64,000 bases of DNA, taken from contig BSBK01006347.1 in NCBI GenBank assembly GCA_027943335.1, forward strand, positions 1,138,001-1,202,000, given 5' to 3'. This DNA is from Chamaecyparis obtusa (taxonomy: Eukaryota > Streptophyta > Pinopsida > Cupressales > Cupressaceae). The notes under the pieces were generated by a model. That model had not been told where the DNA came from and made no database searches. It worked only from the letters and a program-made list of their open reading frames with translations. A program made the translations under genes and the position numbers. Positions 46,089 through 57,930 of this stretch are shown piece after piece. The stretch's first letter is position 1. Each line of letters begins with the position of its first letter.

Positions 46089-47204
46089 TGTTGGAAAGTT
46101 GTATATACTAGTGTATATGACTTGATATAGTATTTTCATTATGGAAACAAAGTCATATAGTGTTTTAGAGTCAGTGCACTTGAAGAGAAGATCAGAAATT
46201 GGCTGAGTGTTGAAGACTGGATAGTATACAGAGTACCTGAAGGTCAGAGCATCAGTGCACATGCATATAAAAAAATTATGGTATGCACCCTAGAATTTAA
46301 TTTTGTAACATCATATTCATGCTAATTCTAATAACACATGATTAGAAGATTCAGTATGAGGAAGATACAGAGAGTTCAAGTTGAACAGACAATGAATGCC
46401 AGAGATGAACAAAGCAAGCAGTCGACTGTTAGTATTTTAGTTTGCGGTTATATAATTATGTTGTAAAGGATATGCACCTATTGTAATTAAGTTTCTGACA
46501 TTAATTATGTTTTTTTTTAAACACACTTGAGCCAATTCAATTGGAAGCATTGTATGTAATCGATTAAAGGGCCGACCTAGTTATTTGTTTTGTATGCGCA
46601 TATAAATATTAGATGCCCCCATTATAATAAGTATGGGAGTTGATATAGAGTTGAGATAAGTAGAGCATAAGTGTGCGAAGAGTTTATAGGATATATTAGA
46701 GCTTTTGAAGATGTCAAAGCATCAACACATCAAAGGAACTGATCAGACAAATAGTGTCACAGTGACAGTTCATCCAGCTGATATAGTGTGTATCTGAGAT
46801 CAAAAGGTTGTAGCCTTCACCACTTAAGCAATGAGCTCTAAGACAGTGAGTCCACACCCCTAACAAGGTTATTGTAAAAGACTCCTAACAAGGTCTGACC
46901 CTTGACCAGGTCATTGTACTAGACATATTGTAAAGCAACTCCTAACAGGGTTAAGGATCTTCTAACAAGGATCATAAAATACTAGTACAAAATATTAGTG
47001 GGTGTCAATTCCCACCAGGTTTTTTACCTATTTGGGTTTCCCCATAACCATATTGGTGTTACATGTTGATTTCATGTTTCATGTTTATGTTGATGTTCAT
47101 TTCAGTATTTAAGTATTCAAGTTCAGTTTAAAGAACAAAGCAAAAAGATAAAATACAGTGAACACTGATTCACCCCCCCCCCCTCAGTGTTCCCATTCCT
47201 AATA
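46089..47204 (+). repeat. Element E 3' LTR
   Basis: 1,116 bp, TGTTGGAAAG...CCTAATA, partner of 39986-41099. A poly-C run (about 12) sits at 47173-47184. Confidence 0.9.
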
Positions 47205-47209
47205 GTAAG
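47205..47209. repeat. Target-site duplication of element E, right copy (GTAAG)
   Basis: Exact match to 39981-39985. Confidence 0.9.
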
Positions 47210-47851
47210 ATCTTACCCCAGGGCACAATCTTACCCCTAAAAGTTGACCTTGACCTACACTATTCTGATGAAAATTCTATTTGTGGATCCTGAAAGTTCT
47301 CTAAAAAGGGTACTTAGATCTGAACTACAATTCATTTTCCCACACCTATGCCTGCAAGAAAAAGGGTTTTTGTTGTTTGGATGAGGGGTTTTCCTTGGTC
47401 AAACCCCGGTTTGGAATCAACCTTGAAATGTAATTGAAATTGCAGCAAATAAATAAAGTAAATAGAACTATTCACATTGCTTATATTAAGATCCTTGTGG
47501 AGGATTCAAATCCTTGAATCCACAACTATGGATGCTCCAAATTAATGTAGAATTGTATGTAGGATGTCTCAAATCAATTGCACTAGATCTTCAACACCAA
47601 TCTTGAATGGATCTTGGAATAGGAAGAAGCTTGAATGGAAATGGATGGAGGAATCTTCAATAAGAGGGCTCCAAAGAGATTGAATCCTTCAATCGCTACT
47701 AATGGATCTCCTTGATGAATTGAATCTTGAATGCTTGAATGATTGAGGGTGAATGAATGCTTGAATTCTTTCCTTCTCCTTCTTGCTTACTTTCTTGATT
47801 TCTTGAGATGATAGATGAAAAAGGATCCCTAAAATGAGAGAGGAAGGCTTC

Positions 47852-47859
47852 CTTTTATA
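47852..47859 (-). promoter_or_regulatory. Candidate TATA box, element D LTR
   Basis: TATAAAAG on the minus strand, matched at 53939-53946 in the 5' LTR. The LTR at 60262-61806 has lost it through a small deletion. Confidence 0.5.
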
Positions 47860-48306
47860 CTAGTCTAGGGCACAAACTTCTAGAGAGGCTAACATAGGAG
47901 AATTCAATTCCTATTTAAACCTTAACCCATATAAATGGACCTAGATTAAATATAATTTAATATTTTACCATTCCAAAATCTAAAATAGCTGACCCGAAAG
48001 AGGGAAAATAAACTTTCTAAAGCCCGACATCCTAAAACCTCCAGAACTTGAAATATGGACTCAAGGTCAGGGTCAAGGTTGACCTTGACCCAGAAGGTCG
48101 ACCTTGACCCTGAGGTCAAGAATCTTAGTTTCTCAGGACTAGGTGCTAGAAACAGGCTGGAAAAAGGTGGAGAGAGAAGTAGAACAAGGGGAAAAATCTA
48201 GATCGTAGTCAAAGACCCATTCAAGGAATTTGACATGACCCCAGACCACTTACTCAGAGGGCTAAACTAGTCCTAAATGGAAGTGCTTCCATTTTTTGAT
48301 GATACA

Positions 48307-48320
48307 TTTAGCCCCCACTT
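48307..48320 (-). promoter_or_regulatory. Element D polypurine tract
   Basis: AAGTGGGGGCTAAA on the minus strand next to the 3' LTR; identical at 61807-61820. Confidence 0.8.
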
Positions 48321-49490
48321 TAGCAAGAGTATGGACTCGATGAAAAGTCTTGGTAAATTAGATCACAATGAAAAAGATAATCTTATTGAAATCAAAGGGA
48401 CAAAGAAATCCTTAGGCCCCCAGGGACTCAAGTCTTCATCAACTCCAAGATTACAATAAGAGAGACATCTCTAGAAAAGAGAGAGAAGAGGGTGTGATTA
48501 TCTCTCCCAACGAGAACTTATATCCCATTGTGAACCACATAAGGAAATAGTGCAATTGGAAAGATGGAATTGAACTTCCTAGTGAATGTGGCTACTCACT
48601 AATCAACCCATTAAGGATTCACCCTTAGGAATATTCTATTCCAAAAGAGAAAATCCAAAAACAAAAGAGATCCATTCTTAAGGACTCCTCCGACCTTAAG
48701 GGATCAAAAATTTTGAAAATTTGAAACTAGAGGGATCAAGAGATCCTATAAGATGAAAATCCATCCTTTGAGGATTAGTCACTAATCCACTAAGGGAGAA
48801 AAGTGCCTTGAAAAATATATGTATTGAAAGTGTGTGTATGCAAAAATTGAGCAAAGCGTATTTCCCCACATTAAAGTCATTGCTAACACTTTAACATGAG
48901 CAATGGCTTGAATGGAAACATAAACAACTCTACTAATTATGTTTCCACTACAAGATGCCCCCAAGTAAAGATAAATCAAGGGAAATACCACATAAACATA
49001 TAGAGAACAAATAAGGGATCTACCTGTCATGGGGTCAGTATCATCATAAGATAATATATATATATGATATTATTACAAATGAATTGACATCATTCCCCAA
49101 AGAAAGTAGAACTACAATCACAATGGAGGAAAGAGTACATTAGAGTTATGAAGAAGATTCTTTTCGAACCACAACATGGAGACCAAAAACATTCATTACT
49201 ACCAAGTCGTAAATCCAAGCGGACTACACAAGGAAACATTTACAAACAATAGCACAGGCACAACATAACGTGAAAACAACATATAGAAGAGTAAAGATAC
49301 ATAGAGTGGAATTGTACAATAGGTTTGATTCCTTTATCACCTTGCACCAACAAATTAACAAGGGTCATATAAAATAAGCTAACAAACATTTAGCAAACAC
49401 ATTATGGGAGAAGCACAGTACACCAAGAAAACCTACAAAAAGCTACCATGAAGGACAAACCAATAAAGCGTGACACCTACTCTCCTCATC
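48321..49490 (-). other. Element D internal non-coding region
   Basis: No RT, RNase H or integrase sequence and no convincing frame lie between the coding region and the polypurine tract. This is where pol would be expected. Confidence 0.6.
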
Positions 49491-52400
49491 TCATTCTATA
49501 TCATTTTGGGAAGGTGAGAAAATTGCAAGAGGGACTATATCCAATATAGTAGGAATAATAGCCAGTTCCAAACAAGGATCCTCTTGGGAATTACAATGTT
49601 CGATACTAGGTGTAATTATCAATTGTGATGAAAGCATATTTGGTAAATCAATGTCAATGTCAATAGTTTCATATTCATCATTAACATCATTAGTATCATC
49701 AAGAGTATCTTCTTCATCCAGATTAATCAAAATAAGATCTTAGATATGAATAGAATCATCATAATCATGCATCTTAATATCATTATTAGTATGAACTTCT
49801 TCTAACACATCATGCACAGGTTGGTCAAAAGAAGGTAAAGAACTTTAAGTAATAGAAGCATGGGCCTTAGCTTGAGCTCAATGCTTCTTACAACATTCAT
49901 TAGTAGATCGGTTAAATTTTTTCTTGTTTGAAATATGTCAAGAAATAAGAGGGACAACAATCGGTTCCTTCACAGGTTCTATAAGAGGATCAGTAGAGTT
50001 CTCAGTAGATTGAAAAGAAACACTAGGAGCTTGATTAACAGAGCTAGAATCCATGGATAAAGGAGGTATGGAAGGCATAGGAAAAAGACCATGGTTAAGA
50101 TCCATCTGAGGCATGCTTAACTCAAGAATCTTGCAATGCTTATAGGCTTGATATGAGCAAAAGAGGTTATCTAGTCAAGAAGGACATGAATTAGGTAATG
50201 AAGGCCAAAAGAAGTCAAGTGTAGCACAATCCCTGGGCCTAGAAGGTTGATATAAACTATGATTAATCATCTTCACCTCTTCATCATGAATAAATTAAGG
50301 CACTTATGGATAGGAGAAGCAACAACATGCATGGCATTCAACCAAGGAAAACCAAACTTAACTTGAAACTGATCAGAAGTAGGAACAACAATAAAGGTAG
50401 TGTTCACAATTTTACCACAAAGTTCAATAGGCAAGTTAATAGAATGAAATGATGGATAAAGAAAACCATTACAAGTTTTAATCCACACATTCAATGTATC
50501 ATAAGAATCACGTTGTAATTTTTTCATAAAAAAAATTTCTTCAGTAATAACATTGACTAAGGATGTAGGATCAACAAGACAACCATGCGTAGGTATCTGA
50601 TAAATCCTAGCATAAATGTAGAGGGGACCATCAGGAGCTTTCAAAGTCTTAGAATCATCAAAGGTAATCAAGAGTTCATGAGGTCTTTTATTCTTAGGTT
50701 GTTTTTGAGGTTTTGGTTGAGATTTTAGTTTTAGGCTTAGGTTGAGTTTGAACTTGAAGTTGAGGTTGAGATTGAAGCTGGGGTCAAGATACAGATTGAG
50801 ACAACACAACATGCTCCACATGATTAACAATGTGATTAAGATCATCCATCTTTGAATCATAAACAATATCCATAGAAGATGGTTGAACAATGGTATTGGT
50901 ATCATGTTTAGGCAAAGGATTCATATAGATTTGGAGATTTTGATTAGGAGGAGAGACAAACTTTCTCCCACTACCATCAAAATTATCAATAGATAAGGCA
51001 TTAGAATCAATTAATTCTTGAACCTTATGCTTTAAAGAATAACACTTCTCAGTATCATGGCCATTTTGACGATGGTATTGACAAAAATCTTTGGAATCAA
51101 ATGATTTAGATGCCACTGTAGTAGGTAAAAGAGGTTGAATAGGAGGTAGAGTAATCATATTAGCAGTCAATAATTTATTCATAATGGAATGCAAAGATTT
51201 AGAAAGAGGAGTAAACATATGATTCAGATGAAAAGCAGTGGATGCAAAAGTAGCATTATTGGATGTAACAACTTGATCAGCAACCGCATTCTCTTTTTTA
51301 TTTATCTTGACATAGTTGTTAGGTTTTTGAAACTTGTTTGGATTAGAGGCAACATCGCTCTTATCAACTGGGATAGGATCCATTGGAGTGTTTCTCTCAA
51401 ATTGACTCACTTGTAATTGATAATGAGGAAGCGTTGCACAAAGTTGTTGAAAAGAGGTAAATTCAGTAAGCAGAATCTTATCTCTAATATCCTGTTGTAA
51501 ATTTGAAATAAACATACATTGAATATCAATATCATGAACATGATAAGAAATCTAAGCATACAAATGCTTAAATCTACCAATAAATTCAGTCAATTTTTCT
51601 TTAGTATTATGTTTACAATGCATCAAATCAATTAAGGACACTTCTGGACCAATGTTATTTTGAAATTGTTGAATAAAGGCATTGGAAAGTTTTTGGAAAG
51701 AACCAATAGAATAAGGAGGCAAGGAACAATACCATTGCAAGGCCTTATCATGAAAGGTTCTAGCAAACAACTTAGCTAAAATCCTATGGTCATGAGCATA
51801 ATCACTACAAAGGATTTGAAATGTTTTAACATGAGTAACAGGGTCTCCCTTACCATTGTAATTCTCAAGACAAGGCATATTGGCTTGTTGAGGAATAGGA
51901 GCACGGATGATGTATAGGGATAAAGGACTTCCCATGTCACAAGTTGGGATGGTAAATTTGGATTGAGTTAAAGATGCAAGTTGTTGTTGTAAAGAGGACA
52001 TAATTTGATCCAAACTAATGATTGTTGAATCATTAGATGAAATAGGAGGTATAGACACACTAGACACACTAGATAAAGTGTATGAAGTGGCAGGAATGGA
52101 AGACACAACTAGTGGAACACTAGGAACCATAGTTGGAAGAGGATTGGAATAAGTAAAAGGAATATTATGATAAGAGGGTTTTGAAGTATAGAAGAACATA
52201 GGAGGAAAACTCATAGGAAGAGAGGGAACCGATGTAGTCACCAAAGGAGGAGTATAAGTAGGAATTCTAGGTAAAGGAATTGAAGAAGGTTCCACACTAG
52301 TAATAGGAGGAGTGAATCCTAAATCTTGAGCTTCTTGAGATAAAGGTTTAACATTTGAATGCACAAGATGAGTAATATCACACAAGAGATTAAAACCTTG

Positions 52401-52745
52401 ATCACTATCACGAAGGACTTTCTTAAGAGCATATATAGCTTGAATAAAATCTTGATTATGGTTCTCTTGAGTAAGAGAATTTCCCATTTTATCAAGTTTC
52501 ATTGAAATTTTTTGGACTTGTTCAGGAGAAACTCTTAAAGCATCATCCTCATCATGAGATGAGTGAGAAGAGTTATTCTCCATAGTAGGATTAGAATCGT
52601 GAATAATCAAATTGTCATCTGGAATCCTAAGAAAAGGAGAGGAAGACTTGGGAGAAAAGGTGCCCATAAGTCTACGAATTTGTCTAACCAAAATATTATA
52701 AGTAGGACTAGAGGTAGTAAAGCTCATATACCAATTCAAATGCAA
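49491..52745 (-). pseudogene. Element D gag, protease and acidic spacer
   Basis: Gag frame from ATG 52745 (397 codons to a TAG at 51552, then the same frame to 50784). A Ser/Pro-rich N-terminal part precedes the gag core YNGKGDPVTHVKTFQ and FHDKALQWYCSLPP. A zinc-finger remnant FCQYHRQNGHDTEKC lies near 51080. After a Gln/Pro repeat linker and a frame change near 50780, the protease reads GCLVDPTSLVNVITEEIF (active-site region, without the usual Asp-Ser/Thr-Gly) and KFGFPWLNAMHVV. The frame then continues, with stops, as an acidic spacer (49491-49730, Asp/Glu-rich) and ends. The gag core resembles that of element A, consistent with a Tat/Athila-type gypsy origin. Confidence 0.85.
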
Positions 52746-52852
52746 AATGAACTAAACTAGGAAAACACAAACTATGAATACATGAATGTTTTTTGTATTT
52801 TTACTTTATATGAAATGTAAAAGCACAATCTAACACCATAAAAGAAAGAGTT
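52746..52852 (-). other. Element D leader
   Basis: Short leader of about 100 bp between the PBS and the gag start, in contrast to the 2.4-kb leader of element A. Confidence 0.55.
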
Positions 52853-52870
52853 GTCTATCATGGGTTCACC
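52853..52870 (-). promoter_or_regulatory. Element D primer-binding site candidate
   Basis: The minus strand reads TGGTGAACCCATGATAGA four bases after the 5' LTR. The leading TGG and the position fit a PBS; the tRNA is not identified. Confidence 0.5.
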
Positions 52871-52874
52871 AAAA

Positions 52875-54421
52875 TGTAAGATAAGAAAAATGATGTTGAA
52901 TGTGTTCAAGATGTAATGGATATAAAATATGGTTGGGATATAGAGTGTGGGAAAGGTAGGATCTTCTTCTTAACCTCAAATTCCCAAAAGAAAGATCCAA
53001 ATTGATCAACCAAGAGAAAATGGTTAATGCACAAATAAATCAATCGATAAAGAATATGAAGAAAGGAGAAAAACCTATATTCCATTATGGAAAGGACATA
53101 CAAAAATCTTAATTGAATTGAAGATAAGTACTAACCTCAAAATATGGTAGATCTAGAAAATACTATTTTCTAGTGTCTGTGTTCAGTTTCAGGAAATTTC
53201 ATAATCAGATCTAGCTTGGAAATACAAAAATAGAGAAAACCCAAAAACCTTCTGTCTTTCTAAGAAAGGTCAACCTTGACCCAAAACAGGGGTAAGATCT
53301 TACCCCGGGGCACAATCTTGCCCCTAAAAGTCGACCTTGACCTGCACAGTTCTAACGGAAATTCTATTCGTGGATCCCAAAAGTTTGTTGAAAAGGGTAC
53401 TCAGATCTGAATTACAATTCATTGTCTCACACCTGTACCTACAAGAAAAAGGGTTTTTTTTGTTTGGATGAGGGGTTTGCCTTGGTCAAACCTCGGTTTG
53501 GAATCAAACTTGAAATGTAATTGAAATTGCAGCAAATAAATAAAGTAAATGGAACTATTCACCTTGCTTATGTTGAAATCCTTATGGAGGATCTGAATCC
53601 TTGAATCCACAAGTATGGATGCTCCAAATGAATGTAGAATTGTATGTAGGATGTCTCAGATCAATTGAACTATATTTTCAACACCAATCTTCAATGGATC
53701 TTGGAATAGGAAGAAGCTTGAATGGAAATGGATGGAGGAATCTTCAACAAGAGGGATCCAAAGAGATTGAATCCTTCAATGGCTACTAATGGATCTCCTT
53801 GATGAATTGAATTTTGAATGCTTGAATGCTTGAGGATGAATGAATGCTTGAATGCTTTCCTTCTCCTTCTTTCTTTCTTTCTTGATTTCTTTAGATGATA
53901 GATGACAAAGGATCCCTAAAATGAGAGAGGAATACTTCCTTTTATACTAGTCTAGGGCACAAACTTCTAGAGAGGCCGACATAGGAGAATTAAATTCCTA
54001 TTTAAACCTTAACCCATATAAATGGACCTAGATTAAATATAATTTAAGATTTTACCATTCCAATATCTGAAATAGCGGACCCAGAAGTGGGAAAATAAAC
54101 TTTTTGAAGTTTGACATCCTGAAACCTCCAGAACTTGAAATCTAAACCCAGGGTCAAGGTTGAGGTCGACTCTGACCTAGGTCAAGGTTGAGGTCTACCT
54201 TGACCCAGAAGGTCAACCTTGACCTTGAGGTCAAGAATATCATTTTCTCAGGACCAGGTGCTAGAAATAGGCTAGAAAAAGGTGGAGAGAGAAGCAGAAT
54301 AGGGGGAAAAAGCCAGATCCCAGTCAAAGACCCATTTAAGGAATTTGACATGACCCTAGACCACTTACTTGGAGGGATAAACTAATCCTAAATGGAAGTG
54401 CTTCCATTTTCCAATGATACA
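52875..54421 (-). repeat. Element D 5' LTR
   Basis: 1,547 bp, uninterrupted. It starts TGTAAG and ends ATACA on the plus strand. Palindrome-rich array at 54151-54234, TATA motif at 53939-53946. Confidence 0.92.
54151..54234 (-). promoter_or_regulatory. GGTCAAGGT/GACCTTGACC inverted-repeat array in D LTR
   Basis: Multiple half-sites AGGTCAAGGT and ACCTTGACC in both orientations, about 200-290 bp upstream of the TATA motif on the minus strand. Homologous arrays are at 48058-48120 and 61543-61617. More copies occur near the other end of the LTR (53268-53342). Function unknown. Confidence 0.5.
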
Positions 54422-54426
54422 AGATC
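54422..54426. repeat. Target-site duplication of element D, right copy (AGATC)
   Basis: AGATC; pairs with AGATT at 39562-39566. Confidence 0.7.
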
Positions 54427-57400
54427 ATCATCCGGTGCTCCTTAGTATTCTTATGGAATCAAAACCAAAAAAAAACTCCTTCAAATTTGAACAGGCCTGG
54501 CTCAGAGACCCTAACATATTGAAGTTGATAGAACAATAGTGGTCTGAATTGAAAGTGACTGGATCCAACATGTATATAGTATTATATAAGCTGAAATTGA
54601 TTGAAAGAAAACTATTAGAGTGGAATTCGAACAAGTTTGGAAATATCTTTGATTCAAAATTGAAATTGGAAGAAGAGTTGAGAAATGTTAATTCTTAGGT
54701 TATTCAATCAAGAATGGATGAAGAAATCCACCTTAAATAAAATGAACTCCTTTTAGAATATGAGGAAACATTAGCAAGAGAAGAAATTTTTTGGAGACAA
54801 AAACCTAGGGAGACTTGGTTAGAAGCTGGAGATAGAAATATGAAATTTTTTCATAATAGTACTAAACAGAGAAGGAATACCAATAGAATTTTATGCATTA
54901 ATGATGAAATGGGGCATACAATCAATGATCCAAAAGATATTTATACTGAAACAATATGCTTCTTCAGTAATATACTTAACAACTATGAGTGCTCTAACCT
55001 AGATAAACAAACAAAGTTACTTAAAAACATACCTAGTGTCATTACAAAATAGCACAACAAGATTTTAACAGAGAAATTTATGAATGATGAAGTCAAAATA
55101 GCACTAATGTAGATGAATCTAGATAAATCCCCAAGCCCAGATGGTTTTTCTATTTTCTTCTTTCAGAAGTGTTGGCACTTTATTGGAAAAGATGTCACTA
55201 AGGCTCTAGAAGGAGTCAGGAATTCAGGTAATTTTCTAAAAGAAGTAAACAACACTTTCATTGCCCTTATTCCCAAAAAAGAAAAACCTATCAGCCTCAA
55301 TGATTTTAGAGAAATTGCACTTTGTAATACCTTATACAAGTTTCTGACTAAAACCTTATCCTTGAGACTTCAAAAATTCCTTCCTCTGCTCACTAGTGAG
55401 GAGCAAACCAGGTTTTTTCCTGGCAGGTCGATCTTTGATGGAGTCACCATTTCACACGAAGCCATTCACTCGGTCCAAATGAACAAGAATCATAGTATTC
55501 TTATCAAGCTAGACATTAAGAAATTATACGATAAGGTCGACAAGAGATTCCTTTGCAAATGCTTAAAATCTTTTTGATTTGCCAAAATCTCGGTCAACTT
55601 AATTTTTGAGTGTATCTCCACCCATATGATCTCCATCTTAGTTAATGGAACCCCAAAAGGTTTCTTTAGCATTTCTAGAGGTTTGAGACAGGGGGATCTT
55701 ATCTCACCCTTTTTATTCATTATCATGGTTGAAGCCTTAGGAAGAACTATTGCTAAGGAAAAAGAGAAGGGAACTATTAAAGGTATTGCTATCACAAATA
55801 ATCTAGATCCAACTACCCATCAACAATTTTTTGATGATACTTTGTTATATGGCACAAGTAACAGAACTAAAGCTAGGTCCTTTAAGATGATCTTGGATTC
55901 CCTCACCAAGGTGTCGAGACAATAAATTAACCTAGATAAATCTGAAATCTTCTTCCTTAACACTGATAAAAAGGTAGAAATAGATATTTTCCAAATCCTT
56001 AAATTTAAGCAGGGCAAGCTTCCTTGCAGGTACCTAGGCCTCCCTTTAGTGAAGGTCAATAGATCCTTAGATATATGGAATTCGATGATTGAAAATATCA
56101 AGAATAAAATGATCTCATGGAAAGGAAGATGGCTATCCTCAGTTGGAAGAGAAACTATGGTAAGGTCTATCTTGGTAGCCATGCCAACTTACCAACTATC
56201 TTGTACCCATCTTCCCTCCAATAAATAGTTAGAATTAAAGAAAATATTTGAGAACCTTTTTCTAGCAAGGATGTGGTGATAAGAATAAAATCCCCTTGAT
56301 CTCTTTGGATAGAGTATGCAAACCAAAAGATGAGGGTGGGGCGGGTCTCAAGAACTTAGGTGACCAAGGGAAAGCTCGTGGGGCTAAGATAATTTGGAGA
56401 CTATTTAAAAATCTTGAGGCTAAATGGGTGAAGTTCTTATTTCTAAATATTTGAGTGAGAACTCCTCCATTAATATTTTTAGAGAATTAAATCCTCCTAG
56501 AGGATCTATAATTTGGAACTTCATGATAGACTGTCAACACATTATAATGAATAAATTAACATGGAATCTAGGCACATGTGAAGATGTTCTTTTCTGGACC
56601 GATTCTTGGGGAGGATATGAATTCTTAGATAAAGAACTAAACAATATTCCTCTTAAGAACTATTTAGAGTCTAGGATAGGGATTTTCCTCAAGGACTATA
56701 TTGTTTTCAATGGAGAAGAATGGGTATGGAAATTTTTTAATTAGATAGGGATATCATTAGAAGATGAAAATATATTAAAAGAGACTCTTAACAAAAGAAG
56801 AATCTTTCTAAATAATAGAAAAGACTCATTGGTTTGGGATGGCTCTAAAAATGGAGAATACAACACTAAAGATGGTTATAACCTTATCATTAAAAGCTAT
56901 AAGAGACCTAAGACTAACATCCCTATAAACCTATGCTGGAATAAAAATTATTTACCCAAAGCTAGTTTTTGTGCCTGGTTGGCCCTTAGTAATAGACTCC
57001 TAATAGTAGACAGATTCAAGAACATGGGTTTTTTCAGGAACCAGTAGATGCCCTCTTTATGATAACAATGAAGAATATATTGATCATTTATTTTTGAACT
57101 GCTTGTACACGAACGAATGTTGGAAATGGCTCTCAAGAAACTAGGGTTGGTCATCAGCATTCCCTAATTCACTCCTCACTATGCTCCAAGCCTGGCCTGT
57201 CATTAAAAAGGATAGCATCTATGCCAACCTATGGAAAATGACCCCTTAAATTCTATTATGGGAAATTTGGAAAGAGAGAAATAGAAGAATCTTTAAGGAA
57301 GATAAATTGGATTGGATGTAGATTATTAATAAGATTGAAGAAGCTATCATAGAAACTATTAATAGTAGAACCTCTAAACTACAAAAATCAAATCTTCACA

Positions 57401-57930
57401 TGAGTCATTGGGATGAAAAAATGAGAGGAAAATGGATTGGGCTATCTCTTCCTCCTTTTATTGGTATGGGGGATCAAGGAAAGGAATCCAAAAGGAAAAA
57501 CTGTAAATGGCACCCTCCAGAGGATGGATGGTTTAAACTAAATTTTGACAGGGTATCTAGGGGAAATCCCAGAGTAGCATGCATAGGTTGTTGTATTCAT
57601 AACAAGGATGGAACTAAAATTGCAACTCTAGCTGCTCCTATTGGAATTGAAACCAACAATTGGGCAAAATTATTGGCTTTAGTCAAATGACTCAGAAAGT
57701 ACATTTCCTTAGGATTAGAAAATTTGGAAATTGAAGGGGATTCTACAATCATTATTAATGCTTTAAGGAAAGCATCGACACCAAATTGGAAACTAAATTC
57801 ACTTCTCTCTCAAGATTTAACCTTATGTAAATCATTTAAGAAAACCACCATTAATCATATCTATCAAGAAGGTAATAAAAGAGCTAATGAACTAGCAAAC
57901 CTAGGATCATATGGTATTTTATTGCTATAG
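54427..57930 (+). pseudogene. LINE ORF2, 3' part: RT, zinc-binding region, RNase H
   Basis: Begins with His-His-Pro-Val, the rest of the endonuclease motif. RT spans about 54800-55950: NLDKSPSPDGFSIFF, LIPKKEKPISLNDFREIALC, GLRQGDLISPFLF and FFDDTLLYG (both catalytic Asp kept; the family has FADD). A reverse-transcriptase zinc-binding region follows at 56829-57140 (YLPKASFCAWLALSNRLL, then C..YIDHLFLNC). RNase H lies at 57505-57930 (KLNFDRVSRGNPRVACIG, LEIEGDSTIIINAL, QEGNKRANELANLG). Stops at 54537, 54699, 55050, 55575, 55923, 56229 and others, with frameshifts near 56270, inactivate it. This is the standard domain order for plant L1 elements. Confidence 0.88.

Larger units (their letters stand above)
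39986..47204 (+). mobile_element. Element E: non-autonomous copia-type LTR element with a long unknown ORF
   Basis: LTRs of 1,114 bp (39986-41099) and 1,116 bp (46089-47204) lie between GTAAG duplications. A decayed initiator tRNA-Met PBS follows the left LTR, and AAAGGGGGAGAT precedes the right one, as in elements C and N. The LTRs share the TATAAATA octamer, the CTCCTAACAGGGT-type repeats and TGATTCACCCCCC with those copia families. Inside there is a coiled-coil, zinc-knuckle gag-like region and then about 3.2 kb of coding sequence without any protease, RT, RNase H or integrase motif. It would have to be mobilised by a related copia element. By eye the LTRs differ by roughly 8-10%. Confidence 0.9.
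47205..48306 (-). repeat. Element D 3' LTR, inner part
   Basis: Continues the D LTR after element E and aligns with about 53296-54421. It holds a TATAAAAG motif (minus strand, 47852-47859) and an array of GGTCAAGG/CCTTGACC inverted repeats at 48058-48120. Confidence 0.9.
39567..54421 (-). mobile_element. Element D: Ty3/gypsy element with gag-protease only, carrying nested element E
   Basis: The right LTR (52875-54421, 1,547 bp) is intact. The left LTR (39567-48306) is interrupted at 39985 by element E. On the minus strand the internal part holds a PBS-like site, gag, zinc-finger remnant, protease, an acidic spacer and then about 1.2 kb of non-coding sequence to the polypurine tract. No RT, RNase H or integrase is present, so the element is non-autonomous or deleted. 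It sits in the endonuclease of the LINE. A related LTR occurs at 60262-61806. Confidence 0.9.

Noticed and set aside
48058..48120. AGGTCA half-sites resembling nuclear hormone receptor elements
   Set aside because: Plants lack nuclear receptors of that family, so the resemblance is coincidental. The array itself is kept as an unexplained repeat.
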